Of a stretch of 43,348 nucleotides of DNA, positions 7,945 to 15,315 are shown piece by piece. Numbering within the stretch: position 1 is the stretch's first letter; each line of letters opens with the position of its first letter. The translations under genes were made by a program, and so were the position numbers. Origin of the DNA: Candidatus Aquidulcis sp. (lineage in GTDB: Bacteria > Chloroflexota > Anaerolineae > UBA4142); NCBI GenBank assembly GCA_020723345.1, contig DYJA01000011.1, positions 1-43,348 of the forward strand, written 5' to 3'. Under the pieces are notes generated by a model that did no database searches, had not been told where the DNA came from, and was given only the letters and a program-made list of their open reading frames with translations.

Positions 7945-8616
7945 GTGAACAGCGACTCTCTCCGAATCTTGCTCGTGGATAAACACGCGCTCACCTGCGC
8001 CGGCTTGCGTTTGCTCATCGAACAACGCGCGGGCTGGGTTGTGGTCGGGCAAGCCCACAATCCTGCCGATGCGTTGACGCTTGCCGCCGCGACCGATCCC
8101 CACATTATTCTGTACGAACTGAGCGACGGGTACGATGAGAGCGTCGATCTCATCGGCGATTTGCTGGCGGTGGCGCGCGCGGCGCGGCTGTTGCTGGTGA
8201 CCGGCGTCCACAATCCCGAAGTTCACCACCGCGCCGTCCAGCGAGGCGCGATCGGCATCGTGTTCAAAGATCATTCCGCCGAGACGCTTTTCAAAGCGAT
8301 TGTCAAAGTCCACGCCGGCGAGGCATGGTTCGAACGCGCGCTGATCGCCGATGTCCTCACAAAATACTCGCGCGCCTGGACCGCCCCGCAGGATCCAGAA
8401 CAGAAAAAGATCGCGGCGCTGAGTATGCGCGAACGCGAAGTGATTTCGCTCATCGGCGCGGGCTTGAAGAACAAGGAGGTCGCCGACCGGCTTTGTATCA
8501 GCGAGATCACCGTCCGCCATCACCTGACTTCGATTTTCGCCAAGTTGGCTGTCGCGGATCGTTTGGAACTTGTCATTTACGCGTACCGGAACGGATTGGC
8601 GCAGTTGCCGACTTGA
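7945..8616 (+). CDS. LuxR/NarL-type regulator with degenerate receiver domain
   Basis: This 223-residue protein has a receiver-like domain (about 6-125) and a C-terminal LuxR HTH (MREREVISLIGAGLKNKEVA, then CISEITVRHHLTSIFAKL). The receiver is atypical. The acidic pair is altered (LLVDKHALT in place of VDDH), and the phospho-acceptor Asp is replaced by Glu (HIILYELSDG where families show D-V-V-L-L-D-L). The conserved Lys is kept (GIVFKD). Phosphorylation-independent or constitutively active-like behaviour is inferred, since Glu can mimic phospho-Asp. The start is GTG at 7945, 10 bp after the Crp-family gene, inside a repeat of the word GTGAACAG. No histidine kinase is nearby. A clear terminator follows. 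Confidence 0.9.
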   Translation: MNSDSLRILLVDKHALTCAGLRLLIEQRAGWVVVGQAHNPADALTLAAATDPHIILYELSDGYDESVDLIGDLLAVARAARLLLVTGVHNPEVHHRAVQRGAIGIVFKDHSAETLFKAIVKVHAGEAWFERALIADVLTKYSRAWTAPQDPEQKKIAALSMREREVISLIGAGLKNKEVADRLCISEITVRHHLTSIFAKLAVADRLELVIYAYRNGLAQLPT

Positions 8617-8626
8617 CCAGACGCGC

Positions 8627-8666
8627 AAAAAAAGCGGAGAGGATGCACGACATCCTCTCCGCTTTT
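8627..8666. terminator. Bidirectional intrinsic terminator
   Basis: GCGGAGAGGATG and its exact complement CATCCTCTCCGC enclose a 5-nt loop, with A7 on one side and T5 on the other. It lies 10 bp after the LuxR-type gene and 4 bp after the end of the convergent GGDEF gene, so it serves both. Confidence 0.92.
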
Positions 8667-8670
8667 TGTA

Positions 8671-9678
8671 TCAATCTGCCGCGCGCAGCCGCCGTTTGAG
8701 AAAGTACATTCCCTGGTCGGCGCGCTCGGTCAGTTCGATCACCGAGTGGACATCGTGCGGATAAGTGGCGACGCCGATGGTCGCGCTCAACGCGCGACCC
8801 GTCAATTCTTGACCGCGCGCTGAACTGGATAGCGCATACCGAATCCGCGCTGCGATCACACGCGCCTGATTCCACTCGGTGTCCGCCAGAAACACGACGA
8901 ACTCATCGCCGCCGTAACGAAACACCTTGTCCTCGGGGCGCACTTGCGCCTCAATCGCCCGCGCGGCAACGGTCAGCACAATATCGCCAATTTGGTGCCC
9001 GTGCGCGTCGTTGATCGCTTTGAAATCGTCCAGGTCGATCATCAAGCACGACATTGGCTCGCACGCGTCTGGAATCCGCGCGGCTTGTTCTTGCAAAAAT
9101 TCTGCGAACGCCTGTCGATTCAGCAGCCCGGTTAGCGGATCGCGCCGCGCCATCTCCCAAATCTGCTGACAACGATTTTGCACGACGAGACAATCGGCGA
9201 GGTGATTGGCAAAGTGGATCAGCATACGCAAATCGCCGGAGTCGAACGCGTGATTGCCTGCCTTGTCCGTCACGTTCAGCACGCCGATGCTTTCCTGCGC
9301 GGAAAGTACGGGCGCGCACGCGAATGAGCATGTCGAATAATCCGCGCGGCGCGTGAGGGGCAACAGTGCGGTGTCGCTGCGATCACCGACGAGCACGGGC
9401 TGACGCGCTTGAGCAACCCAGCCCGCAATCGGCGTACCGATGGCGACGCGGCTCTCGCGAATGACGCGCGCGTTGATCCCATGCGCGAGAGCGATGCCTA
9501 ATTCGTCGGGATGTTCGCGCGCGCGGAGTAACAGCGAGGCGCGCCGTGCGCGCAGAGTGTGCGTGGCAAGGTCAAATGCTGAAGCGACCAGGTCGGATTG
9601 AGGATGTCCCGCGTCGCTGTTCTGAAAAGATAAAGCCAACTCGCTTTCGGTCACGCGTTCATAGTACGGCGAAACCAC
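8671..9678 (-). CDS. GAF - GGDEF diguanylate cyclase
   Basis: This 335-residue soluble protein should make cyclic di-GMP from two GTP. Residues about 25-165 form a GAF-type sensor domain (RRASLLLR.., IGTPIAGWVAQARQPVLVGD, APVLSAQESIGVLNVTDK), and about 170-330 a GGDEF domain. The catalytic loop RYGGDEFVVF is intact, the upstream GTP/metal motif MIDLDDFKAINDAHGHQIGD is complete, and an inhibitory site RPED lies exactly five residues before GGDEF, so product feedback inhibition is expected. The GTG start at 9678 is the best candidate; no ribosome-binding site is obvious. It is on the mre strand, 115 bp downstream of mreC, separated by a hairpin-word repeat. Confidence 0.93.
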   Translation of the reverse strand: MVSPYYERVTESELALSFQNSDAGHPQSDLVASAFDLATHTLRARRASLLLRAREHPDELGIALAHGINARVIRESRVAIGTPIAGWVAQARQPVLVGDRSDTALLPLTRRADYSTCSFACAPVLSAQESIGVLNVTDKAGNHAFDSGDLRMLIHFANHLADCLVVQNRCQQIWEMARRDPLTGLLNRQAFAEFLQEQAARIPDACEPMSCLMIDLDDFKAINDAHGHQIGDIVLTVAARAIEAQVRPEDKVFRYGGDEFVVFLADTEWNQARVIAARIRYALSSSARGQELTGRALSATIGVATYPHDVHSVIELTERADQGMYFLKRRLRAAD

Positions 9679-9732
9679 CGAGTTGGCTATGCTGTGGCGA
9701 ACAAAGAGGGTGTTAAGTTGTTAACGGAGATT

Positions 9733-9792
9733 GGTCAACCAGGTAATCGGTCAATCAGTGACGGGTCGCCTGATTACTGATCGCCCGATTAC
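9733..9792. repeat. Hairpin-word repeat after mreC
   Basis: Words of the type GGTAATCGGTCAATCAG are followed by complements (CTGATTACTGATCGCCC). The outer arms GTAATCGG (9743-9750) and CCGATTAC (9785-9792) pair perfectly. It begins 2 bp after the mreC stop and lies upstream of the GGDEF gene, so it could terminate or process the mreC transcript. Confidence 0.6.
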
Positions 9793-9793
9793 T

Positions 9794-10711
9794 TCACTGC
9801 CCCGGCGTCGGCGAGCGCGTCGGTCGCGGTGCCGCCGTCGGCGTGGGCGTCGGTTCTTGCGTGATGTCGGCGGGCGTGAACTTTTTCAGGACGAGGACAA
9901 ATTCGAGCCGCGCGAAATCGACGGTCGGTTGAATGCTTGCTTCTTGAAATAGTTCAATGTCGTGTTTGCGGACTTGTGTCACCTGTCCAATCACCAGGCG
10001 TTTTGGAAAACCGCCGCCCATCCCCGAAGTCAAAATCAAATCGCCGGTCTTGATCGCTTCACCTTGCGGCACGTACTTGATCGTCAGATTGCCGTTCACG
10101 TCGCCCTGTACGATGCCGGTCGCGCGCGTCGATTGCACGACCGCGTTGACGGAACTCGCCGCGTCGGTGATGAGCAGCGCTTTCGCCCAATGCGTTCCGG
10201 TCGCGGTGATGCGCCCGGCGAGACCCTGCGGCGTGACGACCGGCATGCCGGACTTGATGCCTTCTTCGCTCCCCTGGTCTATAATGATGTACCGCGCGAG
10301 GTTCGACGGGTCTTGCCCGACGACGCGCGCGAGATCGGGATTGCTCTGCAAAACTGCCGCGCCGAGAATGTCGAAATCGGGATTGGCTTGTTTGTACGCG
10401 AGTTGGCGGCGCAGCAGCGTATTTTCGTTTTCGAGTTCGCGGATGCGGACGCGCGCGATGGTTAATTCGGTGACCTGGCTTTGCAGTTGCTTGACTTGGT
10501 CGCGCAGCGCGGTCACGTCCGCGACGGTGCCGGTGACGGCTTGCGCGCCAGCGCTGATGCCGAGCGCGCCGCGTAGCAGCGGCTGAAGCCAGCCAAACGC
10601 CAAATCTTCGAGCGGTTGCAATTGACCGGTCAGGTGGAGAATCAGCGCGAGGATCGCAATGACGACGAGGGCGACGAGCAGCGCATTGCGGTTGCGGTTT
10701 GAAGCATACAT
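9794..10711 (-). CDS. mreC: Rod shape-determining protein MreC
   Basis: This is the bitopic membrane scaffold of the elongasome that binds PBP2 in the periplasm-side space. The 305-residue product has an N-terminal membrane segment (ALLVALVVIAILALILHLTG), a coiled coil (about 60-100, LRDQVKQLQSQVTELTIARVR), and the MreC beta-domain with motifs GSEEGIKSGMPVVTPQGLAGRI and VNGNLTIKYVPQGEAIKTGDLILTSGMGGGFPKRLVIGQV (family hallmark, given here in two parts). It ends in a Thr/Pro-rich tail (TPTPTAAPRPTRSPTPG). The ATG at 10711 is preferred over the in-frame TTG two codons upstream. The gene follows mreB across a 72-bp spacer that is almost wholly a hairpin repeat. Confidence 0.95.
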   Translation of the reverse strand: MYASNRNRNALLVALVVIAILALILHLTGQLQPLEDLAFGWLQPLLRGALGISAGAQAVTGTVADVTALRDQVKQLQSQVTELTIARVRIRELENENTLLRRQLAYKQANPDFDILGAAVLQSNPDLARVVGQDPSNLARYIIIDQGSEEGIKSGMPVVTPQGLAGRITATGTHWAKALLITDAASSVNAVVQSTRATGIVQGDVNGNLTIKYVPQGEAIKTGDLILTSGMGGGFPKRLVIGQVTQVRKHDIELFQEASIQPTVDFARLEFVLVLKKFTPADITQEPTPTPTAAPRPTRSPTPGQ

Positions 10712-10714
10712 TGG

Positions 10715-10781
10715 CAAATAGCGAATTGCGAATGGCGAACAGCGAATTGCAAATCCATTCGCAATTTGCTATTCGCAATTT
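10715..10781. repeat. Hairpin-word repeat filling the mreB-mreC spacer
   Basis: Variants of GCGAATTGCGAATGG are followed by complements (CCATTCGCAATTTGCTATTCG in part). On the mre mRNA this would be a stable stem ending 3 nt before the mreC start codon. It may lower MreC translation relative to MreB, or be an RNase processing site; both are inferences. Confidence 0.65.
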
Positions 10782-10783
10782 CG

Positions 10784-11839
10784 TTAGCGTCTTCCGCGCG
10801 TGGGCGTGACGATTTTGTGGAGCGTGTCCAGTTCTTCCAAAACGTGCCCAGCGCCGCGCACGACGCAGGTGAGCGGATCTTCGGAGACATACACGCGCAT
10901 CTTGGTTTCTTGCGACAGCCGCTCGGCGATGCCGCCGAGCAATCCGCCGCCGCCCGCGAGCGCGATGCCGTACTGCATCAAGTCGGATACGAGTTCGGGC
11001 GGCGTTTCGTCAATCGTCGTTTTGAGCGCGTCGATGATTTGGTTGAGTGGGTTCGCGAGCGCTTCGCGAATTTCGACGGACGACACTTCGATTTCAGTTG
11101 GCAGCCCCGTGATCAAATTGCGTCCGCGCAGCATGTGCGTTTTTTCCTCCGGCAGCGGAAACGCCGAGCCGATGTTTGTTTTGATTTCTTCCGCCATCCG
11201 TTCGCCGATGAGGACGTTGTATTTTTCGCGCGCATAGCGGATAATTTCTTCGTCCATCTCATCGCCCGCGACGCGGATCGAGCGGCTGGTGACGATGCCG
11301 CCGAGCGAGAACACCGCCATCTCCGTCGTCCCGCCGCCAATGTCGACGATCATGCTGCCGATCGATTCGGTGATCGGCAAGCCGGAACCGATTGCCGCCG
11401 CCATCGGCTCTTCGATCAAAAAGACTTCGCGCGCGCCCGCATTCATCGCCGCGTCGTGCACCGCGCGCTTTTCCACTTCGGTCACGCCGCTCGGAATTCC
11501 GATGACGATGCGCGGGCGATGCGGCAAAGGCAAGAGCGCCTGGTCGTGAACCTTGGTAATGAAATACTCCAGCATCTTTTCCGTTACGTCGAAATCGGAA
11601 ATGACGCCGTCGCGCAGCGGACGAATCGCGACGATGTCGGCAGGCGTGCGCCCGACCATTTGCTTGGCTTCGGAGCCAATCGCGAGGACGCGCTTGGTGC
11701 GCTTTTCGACGGCGACGACGGAGGGCTCGTTGATGACGATGCCAACGCCGCGCACGAGCACGAGCGTGTTCGCGGTGCCGAGATCGATCCCAATGTCACG
11801 GGAAAAGAGACCGAGAATGGAGTTTAGGGGACTAAACAA
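10784..11839 (-). CDS. mreB: Rod shape-determining protein MreB (actin homologue)
   Basis: This 351-residue ATPase polymerises under the membrane and positions the elongation machinery. Actin-fold signatures are intact: phosphate 1 DIGIDLGTANTLV (about 15-27), connect motif, phosphate 2 MIVDIGGGTTEMAVFS (about 165-180) and the adenosine motif LAGGGGLLGGIAERL (about 295-309). The N-terminal MFSPLNSILGLFSRD could be an amphipathic membrane anchor. The likely start is TTG at 11839 with AGGAG about ten nt upstream; no ATG fits. It heads the minus-strand mre series. Confidence 0.96.
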   Translation of the reverse strand: MFSPLNSILGLFSRDIGIDLGTANTLVLVRGVGIVINEPSVVAVEKRTKRVLAIGSEAKQMVGRTPADIVAIRPLRDGVISDFDVTEKMLEYFITKVHDQALLPLPHRPRIVIGIPSGVTEVEKRAVHDAAMNAGAREVFLIEEPMAAAIGSGLPITESIGSMIVDIGGGTTEMAVFSLGGIVTSRSIRVAGDEMDEEIIRYAREKYNVLIGERMAEEIKTNIGSAFPLPEEKTHMLRGRNLITGLPTEIEVSSVEIREALANPLNQIIDALKTTIDETPPELVSDLMQYGIALAGGGGLLGGIAERLSQETKMRVYVSEDPLTCVVRGAGHVLEELDTLHKIVTPTRGRR

Positions 11840-11859
11840 TTATCAATGCTCCTAGAACC

Positions 11860-12112
11860 CTAGCCGATGTTTCGATCGTACTGATCATGTTTACCAATCC
11901 AATACCAATACACTGTCATTTCGCAAGATACCGAGGGCGCGATAATCACGTCCGATACGGACGGAGACTTGATCGCCGACGCGCTTGAAGCGCAGTCCCG
12001 GCAAGTTTGGATTCTCCAACCACATTTTGTATGCTCTTCTGGCGCGCTGTTGTACGACAGGGGGGAGCGCGTCGAATGCATCTCGAAAACTGCGGGTGGT
12101 ATGCGAATTCAT
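11860..12112 (-). pseudogene. RelE/ParE-superfamily toxin, frameshifted near the C-terminus
   Basis: Reading from ATG at 12112 gives a toxin-like protein (RSFRDAFDALPPVVQQRARRAY, then FKRVGDQVSVRIGRDYRALG) that stops early after LVLDW at 11891. In the next frame the sequence continues as VYWYWIGKHDQYDRNIG down to 11860. That matches the ending of the second toxin in this window (TATWWWIGSHAEYDALIK). A single-base loss near 11913-11920 explains this. The truncated form lacks the conserved C-terminal strand and the His/Tyr residues, so it is probably inactive; a sequencing error or programmed frameshifting are alternatives. The start overlaps the antitoxin stop as ATGA, the usual coupling for such pairs. 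Confidence 0.75.
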
Positions 12113-12438
12113 CGTGTCTTGATTTCGCCGCGCTCATCGAACATGGGTTGAGTCGCGCCCGCGTCAATCTCAGCCCGTGCGGCTTGCGCGAGCGCCGTGA
12201 ATTCATCGCGCTGACGGGTGAAAGTTGCATCCCAGAGCGCATCTTCTGCTTGCATTTGTTCTTCCGAGTCGTTCAACCAATCGTCGTCTTCTTCATTGGC
12301 GCGAGTGCGGGTGGATTGTGCTTGAAGAAAGCGCGCAAAATCATACACTTGAGCGGCACGTTCCAGAGGCATTTTTGCCACCAAGTCGGCTATGGCTTTG
12401 GCATAGTCAATAGATTTGTTAATTAGCGAGGTTTGCAT
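12109..12438 (-). CDS. Antitoxin of the frameshifted toxin pair
   Basis: This 109-residue acidic protein is encoded directly before the toxin, with a 4-bp overlap. A helical N-terminal part (KAIADLVAKMPLERAAQVYDFARFL) resembles the start of small antitoxins with a DNA- or dimer-binding helix pair. The C-terminal half is acidic and ends in the pattern ARAEIDAGATQPMFDERG, mirrored in the second antitoxin ([19 protein letters not shown]). The shared ending suggests the two are paralogues, with this segment wrapping the toxin. The start at 12438 is preferred because GAGAGG lies 6 nt before it. A TGGTATAAT promoter element lies about 75 bp upstream. Confidence 0.75.
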   Translation of the reverse strand: MQTSLINKSIDYAKAIADLVAKMPLERAAQVYDFARFLQAQSTRTRANEEDDDWLNDSEEQMQAEDALWDATFTRQRDEFTALAQAARAEIDAGATQPMFDERGEIKTR

Positions 12439-12511
12439 TCTATCCTCTCTACGCCTAATCAAGTATGTTGCAGCGAGGACACGACCACCAGATTATGCGA
12501 CTACCCAACCC

Positions 12512-12520
12512 ATTATACCA
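12512..12520 (-). promoter_or_regulatory. Extended -10 promoter of the first toxin-antitoxin operon
   Basis: On the minus strand the 9-mer TGGTATAAT is present. The same 9-mer precedes the second toxin-antitoxin operon and the Crp-family gene, suggesting a common host promoter style with weak or absent -35 boxes. Confidence 0.55.
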
Positions 12521-12536
12521 CAATCCATCGGTACGC

Positions 12537-12569
12537 AAAAAAGCGGAGTTGCAACCCAACTCCGCTTTT
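12537..12569. terminator. Intrinsic terminator of rplY
   Basis: GCGGAGTTG (12543-12551) pairs with CAACTCCGC (12557-12565). On the minus strand the stem is followed by T6, about 30 bp after the rplY stop. The plus-strand side has T4, so weak bidirectional use is possible. Confidence 0.88.
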
Positions 12570-12597
12570 CCAACATCCGCCCTCCAACTTCCAGAGG

Positions 12598-13311
12598 TTA
12601 TTTCTTTTCTTCCTTCTTTGCGGCTTCTGGTTTCTTGACTTCGCCGCCGGCGGCAGGCGCTTCGCCTTCCGCGCCTTCCTCTTCGATCTTGCCCTTCTTG
12701 ATCACTTCGACTTCGGCGGTGGCGACCGGCGCTTCGGCGGCAATCACTTCTTCCTTCACCGGCACAACCTTGGCGACCATTTCATCGCCGGAGGTGAGGA
12801 CTTCGATCTTGTCGCTGACCTTGAGATTCTTGACGAACAAACTCTGGTTGAGACTTTCGAGTCCGCTCACATCCACTTCGATTTGCGGAATGAGATCGCC
12901 GGGCAGCACGCGAATCTGCACCGTATCGATGCCGTGGATCAACAGACCTTCGCCGCGCGTGACGGCGGGCGATGTGCCGACAAGCACGAGCGGCACCGGC
13001 GTCGTGATTTTTTCGGTCATCGAGACTTCTTGCAAATCGACGTGAACGATCCGACCCGACATCGGATTGCGCTGCACTTCGCGCGTCAAGACAAGGCGCG
13101 GCGTGCCGGTATCGACAGTCAATTTGATCAAGCGATTGTGCCCGGCTTTGGCGACGACGGTTTGCAAAGTCTTTTCTTCCACTTGCAGCGCGAGCGGTTG
13201 GTCGAGATGTTTGCCGTACAGCACCGCGGGAATCGTGCCGGCGCGGCGCATCGCGTTTACTTGTTTGCCAATGACCGTCCGGGGTTGGGCGGTCAAGAAA
13301 ATTTCTTCCAT
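12598..13311 (-). CDS. rplY: 50S ribosomal protein L25 / general stress protein Ctc
   Basis: This 237-residue protein binds 5S rRNA in the large subunit. It has the L25 beta-barrel start (TVIGKQVNAMRRAGTIPAVLYGK), the two-domain TL5/Ctc form (VDLQEVSMTEKITTPVPLVLVG, IPQIEVDVSGLESL) and a long Glu/Ala/Lys-rich tail (AEGEAPAAGG.., ending KKEEKK) typical of long Ctc versions. The ATG at 13311 is chosen: an AGAAAGG box precedes it, and the longer in-frame extension upstream would be encoded by a palindrome and by the promoter. It is a single-gene unit with its own promoter and terminator. Confidence 0.95.
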   Translation of the reverse strand: MEEIFLTAQPRTVIGKQVNAMRRAGTIPAVLYGKHLDQPLALQVEEKTLQTVVAKAGHNRLIKLTVDTGTPRLVLTREVQRNPMSGRIVHVDLQEVSMTEKITTPVPLVLVGTSPAVTRGEGLLIHGIDTVQIRVLPGDLIPQIEVDVSGLESLNQSLFVKNLKVSDKIEVLTSGDEMVAKVVPVKEEVIAAEAPVATAEVEVIKKGKIEEEGAEGEAPAAGGEVKKPEAAKKEEKK

Positions 13312-13340
13312 GGTGCGAAAACCTTTCTCAGTCGAAAATG

Positions 13341-13366
13341 TAGGGCAAGTTTGCAAACTTGCCCTA
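13341..13366. repeat. Perfect 26-bp palindrome in the rplY leader
   Basis: TAGGGCAAGTTTG followed immediately by its exact complement CAAACTTGCCCTA. It lies between the rplY promoter and its start codon, so it would form a hairpin in the 5' leader about 30 nt before the ATG. Autogenous control or simple repeat insertion are both possible. Confidence 0.8.
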
Positions 13367-13384
13367 CTCAAAAATTGCTGGGCT

Positions 13385-13413
13385 ATTATACGAGGAATGA
13401 AGGATTTGGTCAA
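13385..13413 (-). promoter_or_regulatory. Sigma-70-type promoter of rplY
   Basis: On the minus strand TTGACC (13408-13413), 17 nt, TATAAT (13385-13390). The predicted start is near 13378, giving a leader of about 65 nt that contains the 26-bp palindrome. Confidence 0.75.
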
Positions 13414-13454
13414 ATCGAAGTAGGGGCGAGGGTGTGCGTCAAACTTTTGGTTGA

Positions 13455-13607
13455 GACCGCCGTCGTTTCAAAACGACGGCTCAACGAGGTGGAAACTCGA
13501 CACCTGCACTTGCGTAACCGCAGGTGCAAGTGTGAATCGAGTTGATGCCAATCGGTTTCCAACCGATTTTCACCTCATTGAGACGCCGAATTCATTCGGC
13601 GGCGGTC
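13455..13607. repeat. 153-bp multi-branched palindromic element
   Basis: An outer stem (GACCGCC 13455-13461 with GGCGGTC 13601-13607) encloses several hairpins. They are GCCGTCGTTT/AAACGACGGC (13459-13480), a long arm 13481-13495 pairing with 13567-13582 that itself contains ACTCGA/TCGAGT with an inner imperfect stem (13495-13542) and AATCGGTT/AACCGATT (13550-13568), and GCCGAA/TTCGGC (13585-13600). The element fills the gap between the divergent rplY and lipoprotein genes and has no coding frame worth noting. It could be a MITE-like or REP-cluster element, or a structured RNA gene. Confidence 0.7.
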
Positions 13608-13656
13608 GCCTACGCGCGGTTTGCCCCCTCGTGTGACCTGTGTTAAACTTGCGCGC

Positions 13657-15255
13657 GTGGTCTTTCAATCTTGTCCGCGTTTGTCCGCGTTAATCCGCGT
13701 CCTGTTCTTGATATTTCTCTTTGCTTGCGCGCCGACTGCCAAGCGCGTTGTGCTGCTCGTGGACGGCGACCGGCGCGTTTTGGAAACGATGGCGGTCACT
13801 GTTCAAGAAGTCTTAACTGAGCAAAACATCGCGCTCGGCGATAACGACAAAGTGGAACCACCGCCGTTCGCCGAAGTCGGGCTGGGTACGACGATCACGG
13901 TGACGCGCGTCACGTTCAAAACCGAAACGACGACGCGCCCGCTACCATTCACGCGCCAACTCGTGCGCGACGAAACGTACCCACAAAACCAGATCCGCGT
14001 CGTCCAACTTGGCGCAAATGGCGCCGTCGCGATCACCTACACGATCACGTTGGAAAACGGCAAAGAGACCGCGCGACGCGAGTCCGGGCGTATGGTGGTC
14101 GCGCAACCCAAAGACGAAATTTTGGCGATTGGCACGCAGGGCAGTTTGCGCGCGGTTCCGCTTTCACTCGGCACGATTGTGTACATCGCGAACGGCAACG
14201 CGTGGGTGATGCGCCACTCCAGCGGCGACAAGCGCGCGCTGACGACGACCGGCGATCTCGACGGGCGCGTCTTTTCACTCTCGCTCGACGGACGTTATCT
14301 TGTTTTCACGCGCGCCGCCGACGAAACATCGTCCGCGCTCAATTCACTCTGGATCGTCGACACGCTCGTGCTTGGCGAAACGCCGCGCGCGTTGCCGGTC
14401 AAAGACGCGCTTGCCGCGCAGATCGCGCCGGACGCGCGTTCGCTGGTGTATTCGACCGGCGAGAAAACCACCGGCGCGCCGGGCTGGAAAGCACGCAATG
14501 ATCTATGGCAGTTGCCGCTCACGCCGGGCGAAAGCAACATCGCCGGCCGCGCCGCGCAAATTTGGCTGCCGAGTATGCCCGCGCCGTACAGTTGGTGGGG
14601 TGCGAATTTCGCGTTCGCGCCGGATGGTCGCGCACTCGCGTACGCGTTCGCAAACGAAATCGGCGTGATCGAACTGGCGGGACGCGCGATCCCCGTGCCG
14701 AACGTGCCCGCGCCGCGGCGCGTCCTCAAAAAATTCGCGCCGTTTCGCACGCCCGCCGATTGGGTCTGGGTTCCGCAAGTCGCGTGGTCGCCCGACAGCC
14801 GCTTTATCGTTACGACGATTCATGCGCCGCTTGGCAATCCCGCGGTTGCAAGCGCCGATCCGACGTTCGAAGTGTGGGCGCTTGCGCGCGATGCGACGGT
14901 GACCGCATCGCTCGCGAAGCAAACTGGGATGTGGGCGAAGCCATTGTGGTCGCTGCCGGACGCGCGCGGCGAAAGTCGCATCGCGTTTGGCGTCGCACTT
15001 GCGCCGAGCAACAGCGAACGCAGCCGGTACGCGCTCGTCATCATGGATCGTGATGGTGGCAACAAGCAGCAGATTTTTCCGCTGAGCCAATCGCCCGACG
15101 AGGGATTGACGACGATGCAGATTGCGTGGTCGCCGGATGCGCGGCAACTGATCGCGGTGCGCGAAAACGATCTGTGGCTGTACGATCTCGCGTCGAAAAA
15201 TTGGGCGCAGTTGACCGCGAACGGCGCGTCCGCGAAACCGCAGTGGGGGAAGTGA
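13657..15255 (+). CDS. DUF348 - G5 - beta-propeller lipoprotein
   Basis: This secreted, probably lipid-anchored protein of 532 residues has a signal sequence with a lipobox-like LFAC (LFLIFLFACAPTAK). A DUF348 domain follows (KRVVLLVDGDRRVLETMAVT..), then a G5 domain (TVTRVTFKTETTTRPLPFTR through TARRESGRMVVAQPKDEILAIGT, quoted in parts), and a TolB/PD40-type propeller with repeated S..LSLDGRYLVFTR, FAPDGRALAYAF, WSPDSRFIVT and WSPDARQLIAV blades. DUF348-G5 is usual in wall-binding proteins of Gram-positives; joined to a propeller it suggests an envelope-associated binding or sensing role (inference). The GTG at 13657 is preferred: TGTTAAACT (-10-like) ends 7 nt before it. The signal-peptide start lies in TCCGCGTT word repeats. 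Confidence 0.82.
   Translation: MVFQSCPRLSALIRVLFLIFLFACAPTAKRVVLLVDGDRRVLETMAVTVQEVLTEQNIALGDNDKVEPPPFAEVGLGTTITVTRVTFKTETTTRPLPFTRQLVRDETYPQNQIRVVQLGANGAVAITYTITLENGKETARRESGRMVVAQPKDEILAIGTQGSLRAVPLSLGTIVYIANGNAWVMRHSSGDKRALTTTGDLDGRVFSLSLDGRYLVFTRAADETSSALNSLWIVDTLVLGETPRALPVKDALAAQIAPDARSLVYSTGEKTTGAPGWKARNDLWQLPLTPGESNIAGRAAQIWLPSMPAPYSWWGANFAFAPDGRALAYAFANEIGVIELAGRAIPVPNVPAPRRVLKKFAPFRTPADWVWVPQVAWSPDSRFIVTTIHAPLGNPAVASADPTFEVWALARDATVTASLAKQTGMWAKPLWSLPDARGESRIAFGVALAPSNSERSRYALVIMDRDGGNKQQIFPLSQSPDEGLTTMQIAWSPDARQLIAVRENDLWLYDLASKNWAQLTANGASAKPQWGK
13672..13702. repeat. TCCGCGTT word repeat coding part of a signal peptide
   Basis: The words GTCCGCGTTTGTCCGCG, TTAATCCGCG and TCCTG are tandemly repeated. 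They encode the basic n-region of the lipoprotein signal (CPRLSALIRVL). The repeat is in frame and may have created or replaced the original N-terminus. Confidence 0.45.
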
Positions 15256-15315
15256 AGCGTGAAGCGTGAAGCGTGAGGAGTTTGTAGTAATCGCTTTAGC
15301 GATTTTTGGAAATAG

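Noticed and set aside
10766-11827. Plus-strand frame of 353 codons opposite mreB
   Set aside because: Antisense shadow of mreB with Arg/Asp/Phe-rich composition.
13341-13413. N-terminal extension of rplY up to 13413
   Set aside because: The extra codons lie in the promoter and the 26-bp palindrome, and a good ribosome-binding site precedes the ATG at 13311.
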